A program made the translations under genes and the position numbers. The notes below the pieces were generated by a model, which saw only the letters and a program-made list of their open reading frames with translations, was not told where the DNA came from and did not search any database. A DNA stretch of 40,960 nucleotides from Verrucomicrobiota bacterium (GTDB lineage Bacteria; Verrucomicrobiota; Verrucomicrobiia; Limisphaerales; UBA9464), in the NCBI GenBank assembly GCA_016871805.1, contig VHCG01000037.1, positions 1 through 40,960 of the forward strand, in the 5' to 3' direction. Positions 7,610 through 15,230 of this stretch are shown piece by piece. Every line of letters starts with the position of its first letter. The first letter of the stretch is position 1.

Positions 7610-8926
7610 GTGAACGTGACCGTCGAATCGCTGGGACCCTGCCGAAAACTGCTGCGCATCGAGGTGCCCGTCGACCGTGTGGATGCCGCCTTCGAGGAGG
7701 TGGGTGGGCAGTACCAGAAGTATGCCCAACTGCCTGGATTCCGTCCCGGCAAGTCCCCAAAGCACCTCGTGGTGAAGAATTTCGCCGACCGGATTGCCGA
7801 GGATGCCCGGAAGAAGCTCTTCGAGGCCTCCTACCGCGACGCCACCGAGAAGGAGAAGCTGCGGGTGCTCGTCACCCTGGGCATCGAGGAGCAGTCCTTC
7901 GGCCAAGGGCAGGCCTTCAGCTACACCGTCACCCTGGAGCATGCGCCCCAGTTCGAGCTGCCCGACTACAAGAGTCTGTCGGCCAAGAGTGAGACCGCCA
8001 CCGCCGGCCCTGCCGAGGTGGAGAAGGCCCTCAATATCCTCCGGGAACAGCAGGCCGCCTACAATGACGTGAGCCGTCCGACCCAGACCAGTGACGTCGC
8101 CGTGGTCAACTACAAGGGAACCTGCGAGGGCAAGCCGATCACCGAGTTCAACCCCACCGCCAAGGGGCTCACCGAGAAGGAGGGCATGTGGATGCTCATC
8201 CAGGAGAACTCCTTCATCCCCGGCTTCACAGAACAGCTCGTGGGCGCCTCGGCCGGCGACACCCGCTCCGTGAAGGTCACCTTCCCGGCCGACTTCGTCA
8301 TCGCCGAGGTCCAGGGCAAGGAAGGCGTGTTCGAGGTCTCGGTCACCGGCGTGAAGGAGAAGGCCCTCCCCGTGGTCGACGATGCCTTTGCCAAGGGCTT
8401 CGGCGCCGCCAGCGTCGAGGAGCTGAAGACCGGCGTGCAGCGCGACCTCCAGAACGAGCTCGATTTCCGCTCCAAGCGCGCCGTGCGCGACCAGCTGCTG
8501 AAGCAGCTGCTCGGCCTGGTGACCTTCGACCTCCCCGAGAGCGTCATCTCCACGGAGACCCGCAACCTGGTGTACAACATCGTCAACGAGAACCAGCAGC
8601 GCGGCGTCGACAAGGAGGTCATCGAGTCGAAGAAGAACGAGATCTTCCAGAGCGCGCAGACGAATGCGGTCGACCGCGTCAAGGCCGCCTTCGTGCTCAA
8701 CCGCATCGCCGAGACGGAGAAGATCACGATCTCCAACCAGGAGATCACCCAACGGGTCCTCGCCCTCGCGCAGCAGAACAACATGGAGCCGGCCAAGATG
8801 GTGAAGGTCCTCCAGGATCGGAACGCCTTCCCGGAGATCCAGCAGGACATCCTCTCCGGCAAGGTCCTCGACTGGCTCGAGCTGAACTCGAAGATCGAGG
8901 AGGTCGCCGTCGCCCCCGCGGCCTGA
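7610..8926 (+). CDS. tig: Trigger factor, ribosome-associated chaperone
   Basis: Trigger factor binds the ribosomal tunnel exit through uL23 and shields nascent chains; it also has peptidyl-prolyl isomerase activity. The 438-residue protein matches the normal length (about 430). The N-terminal ribosome-binding domain carries the signature loop GFRPGKSP at about residues 44-51. A FKBP-type domain follows from about residue 150 (SDVAVVNYKGTCEGKPI, then FIPGFTEQLVGASAGDTRSVKVTFP), and a helical C-terminal chaperone domain follows that. The start is a GTG with an excellent ribosome-binding site (AAGGA, 8-nt spacer), one of the few clear Shine-Dalgarno sites here. The usual downstream partners clpP and clpX are absent; a strong terminator follows and the next gene is a PQQ-like propeller. 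Confidence 0.97.
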   Translation: MNVTVESLGPCRKLLRIEVPVDRVDAAFEEVGGQYQKYAQLPGFRPGKSPKHLVVKNFADRIAEDARKKLFEASYRDATEKEKLRVLVTLGIEEQSFGQGQAFSYTVTLEHAPQFELPDYKSLSAKSETATAGPAEVEKALNILREQQAAYNDVSRPTQTSDVAVVNYKGTCEGKPITEFNPTAKGLTEKEGMWMLIQENSFIPGFTEQLVGASAGDTRSVKVTFPADFVIAEVQGKEGVFEVSVTGVKEKALPVVDDAFAKGFGAASVEELKTGVQRDLQNELDFRSKRAVRDQLLKQLLGLVTFDLPESVISTETRNLVYNIVNENQQRGVDKEVIESKKNEIFQSAQTNAVDRVKAAFVLNRIAETEKITISNQEITQRVLALAQQNNMEPAKMVKVLQDRNAFPEIQQDILSGKVLDWLELNSKIEEVAVAPAA

Positions 8927-8949
8927 GCCATCCGGAAGCGTTTTCCGAG

Positions 8950-8982
8950 ACGGCCCGCAGGATATCTCCTGCGGGCCGTTTT
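8950..8982 (+). terminator. Strong intrinsic terminator of tig
   Basis: A perfect 13-bp GC-rich stem (8950-8962 paired with 8967-8979) with a 4-nt TATC loop runs directly into TTTTC. It lies 24 bases after the trigger-factor stop and shows that the open frame running through this region into the next gene is not one coding sequence. Confidence 0.92.
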
Positions 8983-9072
8983 CGTTGGCGAGGACCCACC
9001 AACGGCAATTGCCCTACGCCACGTCGGATCGACAGCCTTCCCGTGGATCGGGGCGGCACGTACTCTCCTGCC

Positions 9073-10338
9073 ATGCCCTTCCTTTGCCGCATGACGCTGC
9101 CGGTCCTGATCGGATTCGCCATTCTCATCCCCGAGCGGGGAGCCCAGGCCGCAACCGATTGGCCGGAGTTCCGGGGACCCTCCGGACAGGGACTCTCGGA
9201 GGCCCGACAGGTTCCGACCCGCTGGACCACCAGCAGCAACATCGCATGGAAGGTCCCAATTGCCGGGGAAGGCTGGTCATCGCCCGTGCTGGCCCACGGC
9301 CGGATCTACCTGACCACCGCCACCCCATCGCCCCAGGGTGGACTCGAGCTTCGGGCTCTGGCCCTGGATCCGAAGGACGGACACACGGTCTGGAACCAGA
9401 TCGTCTTCGAGGAGCCCGGCACAGGGGGGTCGATGCATTCCAAGAACTCCAAGGCCAGTCCGACCCCGCTGGTGTTCCAAGACCGGATCGTGGTGCATTT
9501 CGGTCACCTCGGGACCGCCTGTCTTGATTCCACCGGCAAGGTGCTGTGGCGTCAGACCTCGTTGAAATACTCTCCGGTGCACGGCAACGGCGGGTCTCCG
9601 ATCCACGCGGGCGACGGGATCTTCTTCAGCTGTGATGGTGCCGAGAAACCCTTCGCCGTGCTGCTCGATGCCCAGTCGGGTGGCATCCGCTGGCGTCGGG
9701 ACCGGGAGACCGACGCCGCCAAGAAATTCTCGTTCAGCACCGCCCTGCTGATCACCAACGGCACCCGTCGGGAGATCATCAGCCCGGCCAGCGGCGCGGT
9801 GTTGGCCTATGATCCGCCGAGCGGAAGTGAACTCTGGCGGGTCACCTATGGCAACGGCTACTCCGTGGTTCCGCGACCCGTCTTCGCCAATGGACTTCTG
9901 TTCATCGGGACGGGTTATGACCGGGCCAGCCTCCTCGCGATCCGCCCCGGGGGCGAAGGAGACCTCACCGCAACCCACATCGCCTGGCAGACGAATCGGG
10001 GCGCACCCAACACTCCCTCGGTGCTGGTCGACCAGGGAAGGATCTATTTCGTCTCGGACGGCGGCGTCGCCACCTGCGCCGAGGCCGCCACCGGCAAGGT
10101 GCTCTGGAACGAACGCCTTCCAGGCGACTATTCGGCGTCCCTCGTGGGCGCCGAGGGTCGGGTCTACTTCATCAACGAGGCCGGCCTCTGTACCGTTGTG
10201 AAGGCCGGCCCCACCTTCGACATTGTCGCGAAGAATGATCTTGGGGAACGCACCCTCGCGAGCCCGGCCGTGGCGGATGGCGCCCTGTTCCTCCGGACCA
10301 AGGAACACCTCTATCGAATCGGCGCCGACAAACCCTAG
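9073..10338 (+). CDS. Secreted PQQ-like beta-propeller protein (BamB-like fold)
   Basis: The 421-residue product has a signal peptide (hydrophobic residues about 8-20, ending RGAQA) followed by the WPEFRGPSGQGLS opening typical of PQQ-binding-like repeat proteins of Planctomycetota and Verrucomicrobiota. Repeated blades follow, e.g. SSPVLAHGRIYLTT, DSTGKVLWRQ, DPPSGSELWRV and EAATGKVLWNE. No catalytic residues of quinoprotein dehydrogenases are evident and no heme motif is present, so it is more likely a periplasmic binding or scaffold protein than an oxidase. The start was set at the ATG after the tig terminator. TACTCT lies 6 nt before it and there is no ribosome-binding site, so the mRNA may be leaderless. 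It is convergent with the GNAT gene with only 8 bp between them. Confidence 0.85.
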   Translation: MPFLCRMTLPVLIGFAILIPERGAQAATDWPEFRGPSGQGLSEARQVPTRWTTSSNIAWKVPIAGEGWSSPVLAHGRIYLTTATPSPQGGLELRALALDPKDGHTVWNQIVFEEPGTGGSMHSKNSKASPTPLVFQDRIVVHFGHLGTACLDSTGKVLWRQTSLKYSPVHGNGGSPIHAGDGIFFSCDGAEKPFAVLLDAQSGGIRWRRDRETDAAKKFSFSTALLITNGTRREIISPASGAVLAYDPPSGSELWRVTYGNGYSVVPRPVFANGLLFIGTGYDRASLLAIRPGGEGDLTATHIAWQTNRGAPNTPSVLVDQGRIYFVSDGGVATCAEAATGKVLWNERLPGDYSASLVGAEGRVYFINEAGLCTVVKAGPTFDIVAKNDLGERTLASPAVADGALFLRTKEHLYRIGADKP

Positions 10339-10346
10339 GCGAGCCG

Positions 10347-10871
10347 TCAGACGGTGACTGCGGAGGACACCCCTTCGAGGTCCATCCGCATCAGGAAATC
10401 GTCCATCACGAAGCCAGCGCCGATGTCGGTGACCAGGGTCTGGACCACGACAAACCCCGCCCTGTCATAGGCGCGAATCGCCTTCTGGTTCTGGCGGTTC
10501 ACGCGGAGCTCAAGGACTCGGATCCCCTCGGCCGACACCTCACAACAGGTCCAACGGATCAACTCCTGGCCATGGCCCCGACCCTGGAGTTCCGGAACGA
10601 GGTAGAGCTTGTTGAGAAAGGCGGAATCCGTCCCGGGTTCCCGCTCCCACGCGAGATAGCCGACCGGCTTCCCTTCGTGAAATGCCAGCCGGTACCGGAC
10701 ACCCCGATCCCATTCCGACCGCAGCCGATGCGGCGCATACATCCAGTCGAGCATGTACCGGATCTGTCCCGGAGGCAGCATCGCGCCATAGCATCCGGGC
10801 CAGATCCGCTCGGCCAGAAGCCGCACGGTTTTCAGATCCTCTGGGGCGGTGCTCCGTATCTCAAGCGTCAT
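10347..10871 (-). CDS. GNAT-family N-acetyltransferase
   Basis: A 174-residue acetyl-CoA-dependent acyltransferase. The core of the fold is visible: strand GVRYRLAFHEGKPVGYLAWE, the strand-4 segment FLNKLYLVPELQGRGHGQELI containing the acetyl-CoA pyrophosphate loop (Q/R-x-x-G-x-G/A as QGRGHG), then VLELRVNRQNQKAIRAYDRAGFVV, the usual end of GNAT domains. The substrate, which could be a small molecule or a protein N-terminus, cannot be predicted. The ATG has a good ribosome-binding site (TGAGGAG, 5-nt spacer). It is divergent from the DUF971 gene and convergent with the propeller gene, so it is probably monocistronic. Confidence 0.9.
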   Translation of the reverse strand: MTLEIRSTAPEDLKTVRLLAERIWPGCYGAMLPPGQIRYMLDWMYAPHRLRSEWDRGVRYRLAFHEGKPVGYLAWEREPGTDSAFLNKLYLVPELQGRGHGQELIRWTCCEVSAEGIRVLELRVNRQNQKAIRAYDRAGFVVVQTLVTDIGAGFVMDDFLMRMDLEGVSSAVTV

Positions 10872-10913
10872 GGATACTCCTCAGGCTCAAGGTGGATCGG
10901 GGATCCACAGGAG

Positions 10914-10941
10914 TGGACACCCGGTCAACCCACGGCATCCT
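10914..10941 (+). promoter_or_regulatory. Candidate promoter of the DUF971 gene
   Basis: TGGACA and CATCCT are spaced by 16 bp, and CATCCT ends 6 nt before the ATG at 10948. There is no ribosome-binding site, so a leaderless transcript is implied if the promoter is real. Confidence 0.3.
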
Positions 10942-10947
10942 GCCGGC

Positions 10948-11256
10948 ATGCGACCAGACACCCTCACCGTGATCGGCACGGAGCTCGCCATCAAGTGGAC
11001 TGACGGGCGTGAGGACTTCATACCGCTAGAGCGGCTGCGTAGGGGCTGCCCCTGCGCGAACTGCCAGGGTGAGACGGATGTCCTCGGCGTCGTCCATCGC
11101 CCGGAATCCAAGCCGCTGGTGGCCCAGTCCTTCACGCTGTCCACCTACGGGCTGGTGGGTGGCTACGGGTTCCAGCCCCGCTGGGCGGACGGACACGGGA
11201 CGGGCATCTACTCCTGGGAGTATCTCCACCGGCTTGCCGCCCCGCCTGCGGGCTGA
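10948..11256 (+). CDS. DUF971 (GBBH-like N-terminal domain) protein
   Basis: The 102-residue product is a stand-alone DUF971 domain (PF06155). The conserved cysteine pair in LRRGCPCANCQGE (about residues 30-42), the preceding DGREDFIPLERLR and the C-terminal GHGTGIYSWEYLHRL are all as in the family. This domain forms the N-terminus of gamma-butyrobetaine hydroxylase and is often fused to or encoded next to Mrp/ApbC iron-sulfur carriers, so a link to iron-sulfur metabolism is likely but unproven. No such partner is adjacent here. The ATG chosen begins MRPDTLTVIG; an in-frame ATG 99 bp upstream would overlap the divergent GNAT gene. Confidence 0.88.
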   Translation: MRPDTLTVIGTELAIKWTDGREDFIPLERLRRGCPCANCQGETDVLGVVHRPESKPLVAQSFTLSTYGLVGGYGFQPRWADGHGTGIYSWEYLHRLAAPPAG

Positions 11257-11286
11257 CGCGGAGATCCCAGGGTCCCCAGGAGGGAT

Positions 11287-12459
11287 TCAGAGTTGGATCG
11301 GGACGAAGGGGCCATAGACCGTCACTCCATGGGGAGGAAGTCTGTCGATCGGCGTGCCGGTTTCGATGAGAACCTTGCGGTCCTCCCCTAGGACTGGAAT
11401 CGGTCCGCGGGGAACCCCTGGCCCCTCGAGTCGGACCCACAGCTCCTCCTGGGCGGTGTTGACGACAGCCAGGTAGTGACCGGCCTCGATCCCGCCGCCG
11501 CCGGTCGGGACTTCGAAAACCCCGTAGAGCAGGGATCCCTCCAGGGCCTCGTTGAACTCGCGGCGGCGGTCCTGGCAGCGGACCCGCAGCCGACTCGGAA
11601 CAAACCGGCCCTCGAAAAGCGACGTCCGGGTCCGCACCTCCCGGACAACGTCGGACAAGCCCGTCCAGACCTCCGGGTGCTCCGACATCCTCCAGCGGCC
11701 ATCGTCGTAGGCGTAGAAGAAGAGGCCCTCGACTCCGAGGATCCACGATCCGTAGACCATGCACCGCAGTTCGTCGCGGGTGGGCGGCCCCAGCGGACTG
11801 CCCGGGATCACGTCGAGGATGTCGGGGTAGTAGGACCAGTCGAACGCCTGGATCACTCCGTACAACCGACGCTTTCCCACGCCAGCCGCGACCCCTCCGT
11901 GGCGGAGGTGCTGGAAGTACGCGGCGAGCGGGTGCCAGCCGATCGGGTACCGATCCACCATCAGGATGTCCGTCTGATGATATTCGGACAGCGAGGGTCC
12001 CTCGAACACCACGAGGGAGGTGGGTTTTGTTCCACCGGCCCGCCGCACCTCCCGCTGGGCCCGCTTCACCTCCTCCACCGGGATTCCATTCAGGTCGGGC
12101 TCGTCGCTCAGATACCAGGACCAGAGCGCCGGGTGGCGATCGAACCGTCGGACGGTGCGCCGCACCACCTCCGGACGCAGCTTCGGGCCCGCCGAATCCC
12201 CGGGCTCGGCGAGGACGCCGAGCCCATGGGACTGCGCGGCATCGAGGAATCCCCGTTCAGCCGGACCGCGGACGAGGTCGAATCCCACCTCGCGGACCAG
12301 GGCCATCTGGTTCGTCTGGATGCCGTAGAGTCCGAGCCGGAACGGTCGGGTCTGGGACCGTGGCCGATGCACACAGCCGGTTCCCAACAGGATCGCCAAT
12401 ACCCAGGACGCCAGAAGGACCCAGCGCCGACAGCGGGTCTGGACTTCTTCCGCTCGCAT
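11287..12459 (-). CDS. Lipoprotein with a TIM-barrel glycosidase-like fold, function unknown
   Basis: The 390-residue product has a lipoprotein signal: a basic start, hydrophobic VLLASWVLAILL, then the lipobox LGTGC with Cys29. The mature part resembles clan GH-A TIM barrels: FRLGLYGIQTNQ, a strand end WSWYLSDEPDL that could carry an acid/base Glu or Asp, ILMVDRYPIGW, and GVEGLFFYAYDDGRW. A beta-sandwich-like C-terminal tail follows. No exact glycoside hydrolase family could be assigned and the second catalytic acid is not certain, so hydrolase activity is inference. Two in-frame ATGs at 12519/12516 would add 20 residues ahead of the signal; the ATG at 12459 gives the more normal lipoprotein start. 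It is the last gene of the minus-strand unit that begins with the pseudopilins. Confidence 0.6.
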   Translation of the reverse strand: MRAEEVQTRCRRWVLLASWVLAILLGTGCVHRPRSQTRPFRLGLYGIQTNQMALVREVGFDLVRGPAERGFLDAAQSHGLGVLAEPGDSAGPKLRPEVVRRTVRRFDRHPALWSWYLSDEPDLNGIPVEEVKRAQREVRRAGGTKPTSLVVFEGPSLSEYHQTDILMVDRYPIGWHPLAAYFQHLRHGGVAAGVGKRRLYGVIQAFDWSYYPDILDVIPGSPLGPPTRDELRCMVYGSWILGVEGLFFYAYDDGRWRMSEHPEVWTGLSDVVREVRTRTSLFEGRFVPSRLRVRCQDRRREFNEALEGSLLYGVFEVPTGGGGIEAGHYLAVVNTAQEELWVRLEGPGVPRGPIPVLGEDRKVLIETGTPIDRLPPHGVTVYGPFVPIQL

Positions 12460-12531
12460 CGAGCCGGAAACCAGCCCGCTGAACTTCCATTCCACCGCCC
12501 GGGGAGAGGTGATCATCACAGTGACGCGGTT

Positions 12532-13344
12532 CTACAGCCATCCCCGCAGACGGTACATGAGGATTCCCACCCACTCGTGGGACCAATCCCCGCCGGCGTG
12601 GAACCCCTCCTCACGCGGCACGACGCACCAGGCGTTCCTCCAGGCGTGCGCGCTCCTGAGGTGGAAGGAACCGTCGAAGTCGCAACCCACCGGGACCACC
12701 TGGAGCGATGACCCTCGAAACAGGGCCACGGCACGACCGAGGTGGGCGGCGGAGGTCACCAGTGCGATCCGTTTCCATCCGCGCTCCTCCGCCAGTCGGA
12801 TCATCGATCGCGCCTCATCGAAGGTGTTCCGGCTATGGGGCAGCACATCAATCCTGGAGCCCCCGGGCATGCGGGACCGCCACCACTTCAGGACGGCCTC
12901 GCTGTCGAGAAGCTCGTCCCCGTCGAAGGTCGAGGATCCACCGCCGAGCACGAGACGATCGCTTTTGCCGAGGTCCAGCAGATGCACCGCGGTCAGGAAT
13001 CGATCCGAGGCATTCAACGCGTTGTACCCGACGGGCTCCATCCGGCTGGCGCTCTCGCCACCGCCCAGCATCAGGATCGCGTCGACCCGCGGGAGATCCG
13101 CCACCATCTGTCCGACGTAGGGGGCCTCGAGTCGAGACAGCAACCACCATGGGAGCGGGGTTCCGCCAAAGAGGCTGAGGAGGAGCACGATCATCGCCGA
13201 CGCGAGAGCGGGCCCTCGGTCACGTCGTCTCCAGAGCCAGATCGTCAGCACCACGAGCAACACCCAGCAGAAACCGAGCGGCTCTGTCGCCATCCGCATC
13301 ATCCTCACGGGAAGTCCCCACCACACATCCATCCCGGGGCTCAT
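12532..13344 (-). CDS. YdcF/ElyC-like membrane protein (DUF218)
   Basis: A 270-residue protein with two N-terminal membrane segments (about residues 20-38 and 48-64) and a DUF218 domain. Family marks are VDAILMLGGGESASR, RLVLGGGSST, LPHSRNTFDEARSM and IALVTSAAHLGRAVALF. DUF218 proteins such as ElyC and SanA act in envelope biogenesis and peptidoglycan or undecaprenyl carrier homeostasis in enterobacteria; a similar role is plausible but not shown. The ATG has no clear ribosome-binding site. A hairpin separates it from the upstream pseudopilin genes, so it may have its own transcript. The lipoprotein gene follows 72 bp downstream. Confidence 0.85.
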   Translation of the reverse strand: MSPGMDVWWGLPVRMMRMATEPLGFCWVLLVVLTIWLWRRRDRGPALASAMIVLLLSLFGGTPLPWWLLSRLEAPYVGQMVADLPRVDAILMLGGGESASRMEPVGYNALNASDRFLTAVHLLDLGKSDRLVLGGGSSTFDGDELLDSEAVLKWWRSRMPGGSRIDVLPHSRNTFDEARSMIRLAEERGWKRIALVTSAAHLGRAVALFRGSSLQVVPVGCDFDGSFHLRSAHAWRNAWCVVPREEGFHAGGDWSHEWVGILMYRLRGWL

Positions 13345-13354
13345 ACACGGAAAG

Positions 13355-13375
13355 GGGATCCCTGAAAAGGATCCC
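13355..13375 (-). terminator. Hairpin between the pseudopilin pair and the ydcF-like gene
   Basis: A 7-bp stem (GGGATCC/GGATCCC) with a 7-nt loop; on the minus strand it is followed by CCTTTCC. The weak T tract makes it a possible terminator or attenuator after the broken pseudopilin, lying immediately upstream of the next start codon. Confidence 0.4.
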
Positions 13376-13439
13376 GGCCGGGCGGCATGGCGTCCGCCTG
13401 AGGCCGGAAGAGGTGACCCGGACTCGATCGCTCCCAGGC

Positions 13440-14288
13440 TCAGGGCGGACGCTGGGCGGGGGCTTGCCAGTTCCGGTGCCAGGTCAGACCCCAGAGCGAT
13501 TCCAGCGGGGCGATTCCGGCATGGCCGTCGGCAAACGAGAGGTTGATGGCCCCGGGCAGCCGGGAGCCTGCTGTGACAAGCTTCGGGACCCGGTCGATCC
13601 CGGACCCATGCCGTGCGATTGTGATGACCGTGATGGTGCCACCCGTCTCGGCGGTCACACCCAGGCGCAGATCCCGGGAGGGCCGATCCGTCTCCTTCGG
13701 CCGGGTATCGACCCAGGCCCCATCCGCGAATACCGGGGTTGTGGCCGGGGACCGGATGTCATCCTCGCCCCGGAAGGCGTTGGTGGTGCTCGGACGCCGG
13801 TCCTGGACGGTCCAGTCTCCATGGTACATCCAGCCGTTGAGGGCGTAGCTGCCCACCCAGCGCGGATCTCCCGTGGCCGGGTTGATCTCGTTGCTCAGGG
13901 GCCAGACCCAGGCGGTGGTGGCACTGCCCTGGGGAAACTTTTTCCGGTACGGAGCCGTGGGACAGATCCGGACCTTGTCGACCTGGGCATAGAGGTTCAC
14001 GAGGCTCCGCATCCACAGGCTGTCATTGAGCCGGTACGGGATGGTGCGCCCGTGCTCGTTGACGTACATGAAGTTAGCCAGACCGATCTACTTCAGGTTG
14101 CTGATGCACTGGATGCCCTGGGCCTTCACCTTGGCCCGGGAGAGCGCCGGGAGGAGCATCCCGGCCAGGATCGCGATGATGGCGATCACGACCAGCAGCT
14201 CGATCAGCGTGAAGGCGTGCCCGGATCGCCAGGACCTGCGGGGCCTCGGCGAGAACGACTCGGTGCGCTGGAGACTCCCCATCCTCAT
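13440..14288 (-). pseudogene. Type II pseudopilin gene interrupted by an in-frame TAG
   Basis: The frame opens with MRMGSLQR, has the prepilin site and helix [20 protein letters not shown], and continues to CISNLK, where codon 67 (14088-14090) is TAG. The same frame then resumes with IGLANFMYVNEHG and stays open for 215 codons to a normal end with the ISFADGH-like element [11 protein letters not shown]. Relatives have Gln after NLK (the NLKQI pattern seen as NLRQIGIG at 38641 onward), so a CAG-to-TAG transition is the simplest explanation. The start overlaps the stop of the upstream pseudopilin as ATGA, implying translational coupling. An ATG at 14069 could restart the distal part, but without a leader or membrane helix. 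The remaining open frame looks undamaged, so the mutation is recent, suppressed, or an assembly error. Confidence 0.8.
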
Positions 14289-15094
14289 CGGGGTGTCGTC
14301 GCCCGTTCGTTGATCCATGGGACATCCCTCGGAGCCGTCCGGGGACCGGCAAGCCCGCGTCTCAGGGTGTTCGGATCCAGCCATCGACGGATCTCGGCAT
14401 GGCCGTCGGCGAACGACAGCCCGCTCGCGGAACTATGGTACAGGGCCGGCAGATTGCCCCAGGAGTTGTCCTTGAGATCGGGCACCGTCAGAAAATAGCC
14501 GTCGTCGAGACTCTCTTCCCGCTCGTCGATGAACACGAACTGACCCGAGGCATTCCCGATCTGTCCCAGCTTGGTATAGGTCCAGAACGTCTTCCGGGTG
14601 ACATCGGTGTGCCAGCTGAGTCCGTTCATGAACCCGTTCATCGAGATGCTCCGGGTTCTTGGAAACCGTCGAGGCCCGATCTTCACCATGAAAAGGTCGG
14701 CGGGGCATTTGTAGATGGCCGGTGCCTGGTTGTAGTCCCAGAGCTTGCCCTGGGGTGGTTTCAGGAGGCTGAGATTGGTGCAGTCACTGGGGTTGGTCGG
14801 GACTCCTTTGGAGTCTGCCTGGATCCAGCCGCCCACCCAACCCTGCTGCTCCACACCGCCACCCGTGCCGTTCCGGACGATCGAATCCTGGTGGTCCCCG
14901 GCATACATCGTCCACGCCACGGACAGCTGCTTGCCATTGTTGATGCAGCCGATGCCCTGCGCCTTGGACTTCGCCTTCGAAAGCGCCGGCAGGAGCATTC
15001 CCGCCAGGATGGCGATGATAGCGATCACCACCAGCAGCTCGATCAGCGTGAAGGCGCCGCACCGCGAGGGTTCCAAGGACCGGATCGAAGGCAT
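14285..15094 (-). CDS. Type II pseudopilin-like protein with prepilin leader
   Basis: The 269-residue product has the leader [14 protein letters not shown], then [20 protein letters not shown] and the standard [21 protein letters not shown] helix extension. The globular part contains KCPAD, the common Cys-x-x-Asp element of this group, SMNGFMNG and the C-terminal [16 protein letters not shown], typical of the H-X9-DG type prepilin-like proteins. Residue -1 is Ala rather than Gly, a frequent variant in Verrucomicrobiota. It should be processed by a prepilin peptidase and anchored in the inner membrane or assembled in a pseudopilus; the individual role is unknown. An ATG at 15160 in the same frame would give a 37-residue leader. 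Its stop codon overlaps the start of the next pseudopilin. Confidence 0.88.
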   Translation of the reverse strand: MPSIRSLEPSRCGAFTLIELLVVIAIIAILAGMLLPALSKAKSKAQGIGCINNGKQLSVAWTMYAGDHQDSIVRNGTGGGVEQQGWVGGWIQADSKGVPTNPSDCTNLSLLKPPQGKLWDYNQAPAIYKCPADLFMVKIGPRRFPRTRSISMNGFMNGLSWHTDVTRKTFWTYTKLGQIGNASGQFVFIDEREESLDDGYFLTVPDLKDNSWGNLPALYHSSASGLSFADGHAEIRRWLDPNTLRRGLAGPRTAPRDVPWINERATTPR

Positions 15095-15230
15095 GGCGTG
15101 AAGGGTTGGGGCGAGCTGGCGAGCAAGGCTCGGTCTGACCGATCCACCCCGGATTTTCAAACGGTTTCTCGAGCCGAGCGGGAAACAGTCCCCTCTTTTT
15201 TGGCATCACTGCCCACGCTAGGTTCACTCC

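Noticed and set aside
8188..9072. Possible long N-terminal extension of the PQQ-like propeller protein overlapping tig
   Set aside because: The frame passes through the tig terminator and is out of frame with tig; a signal peptide starts at 9073.
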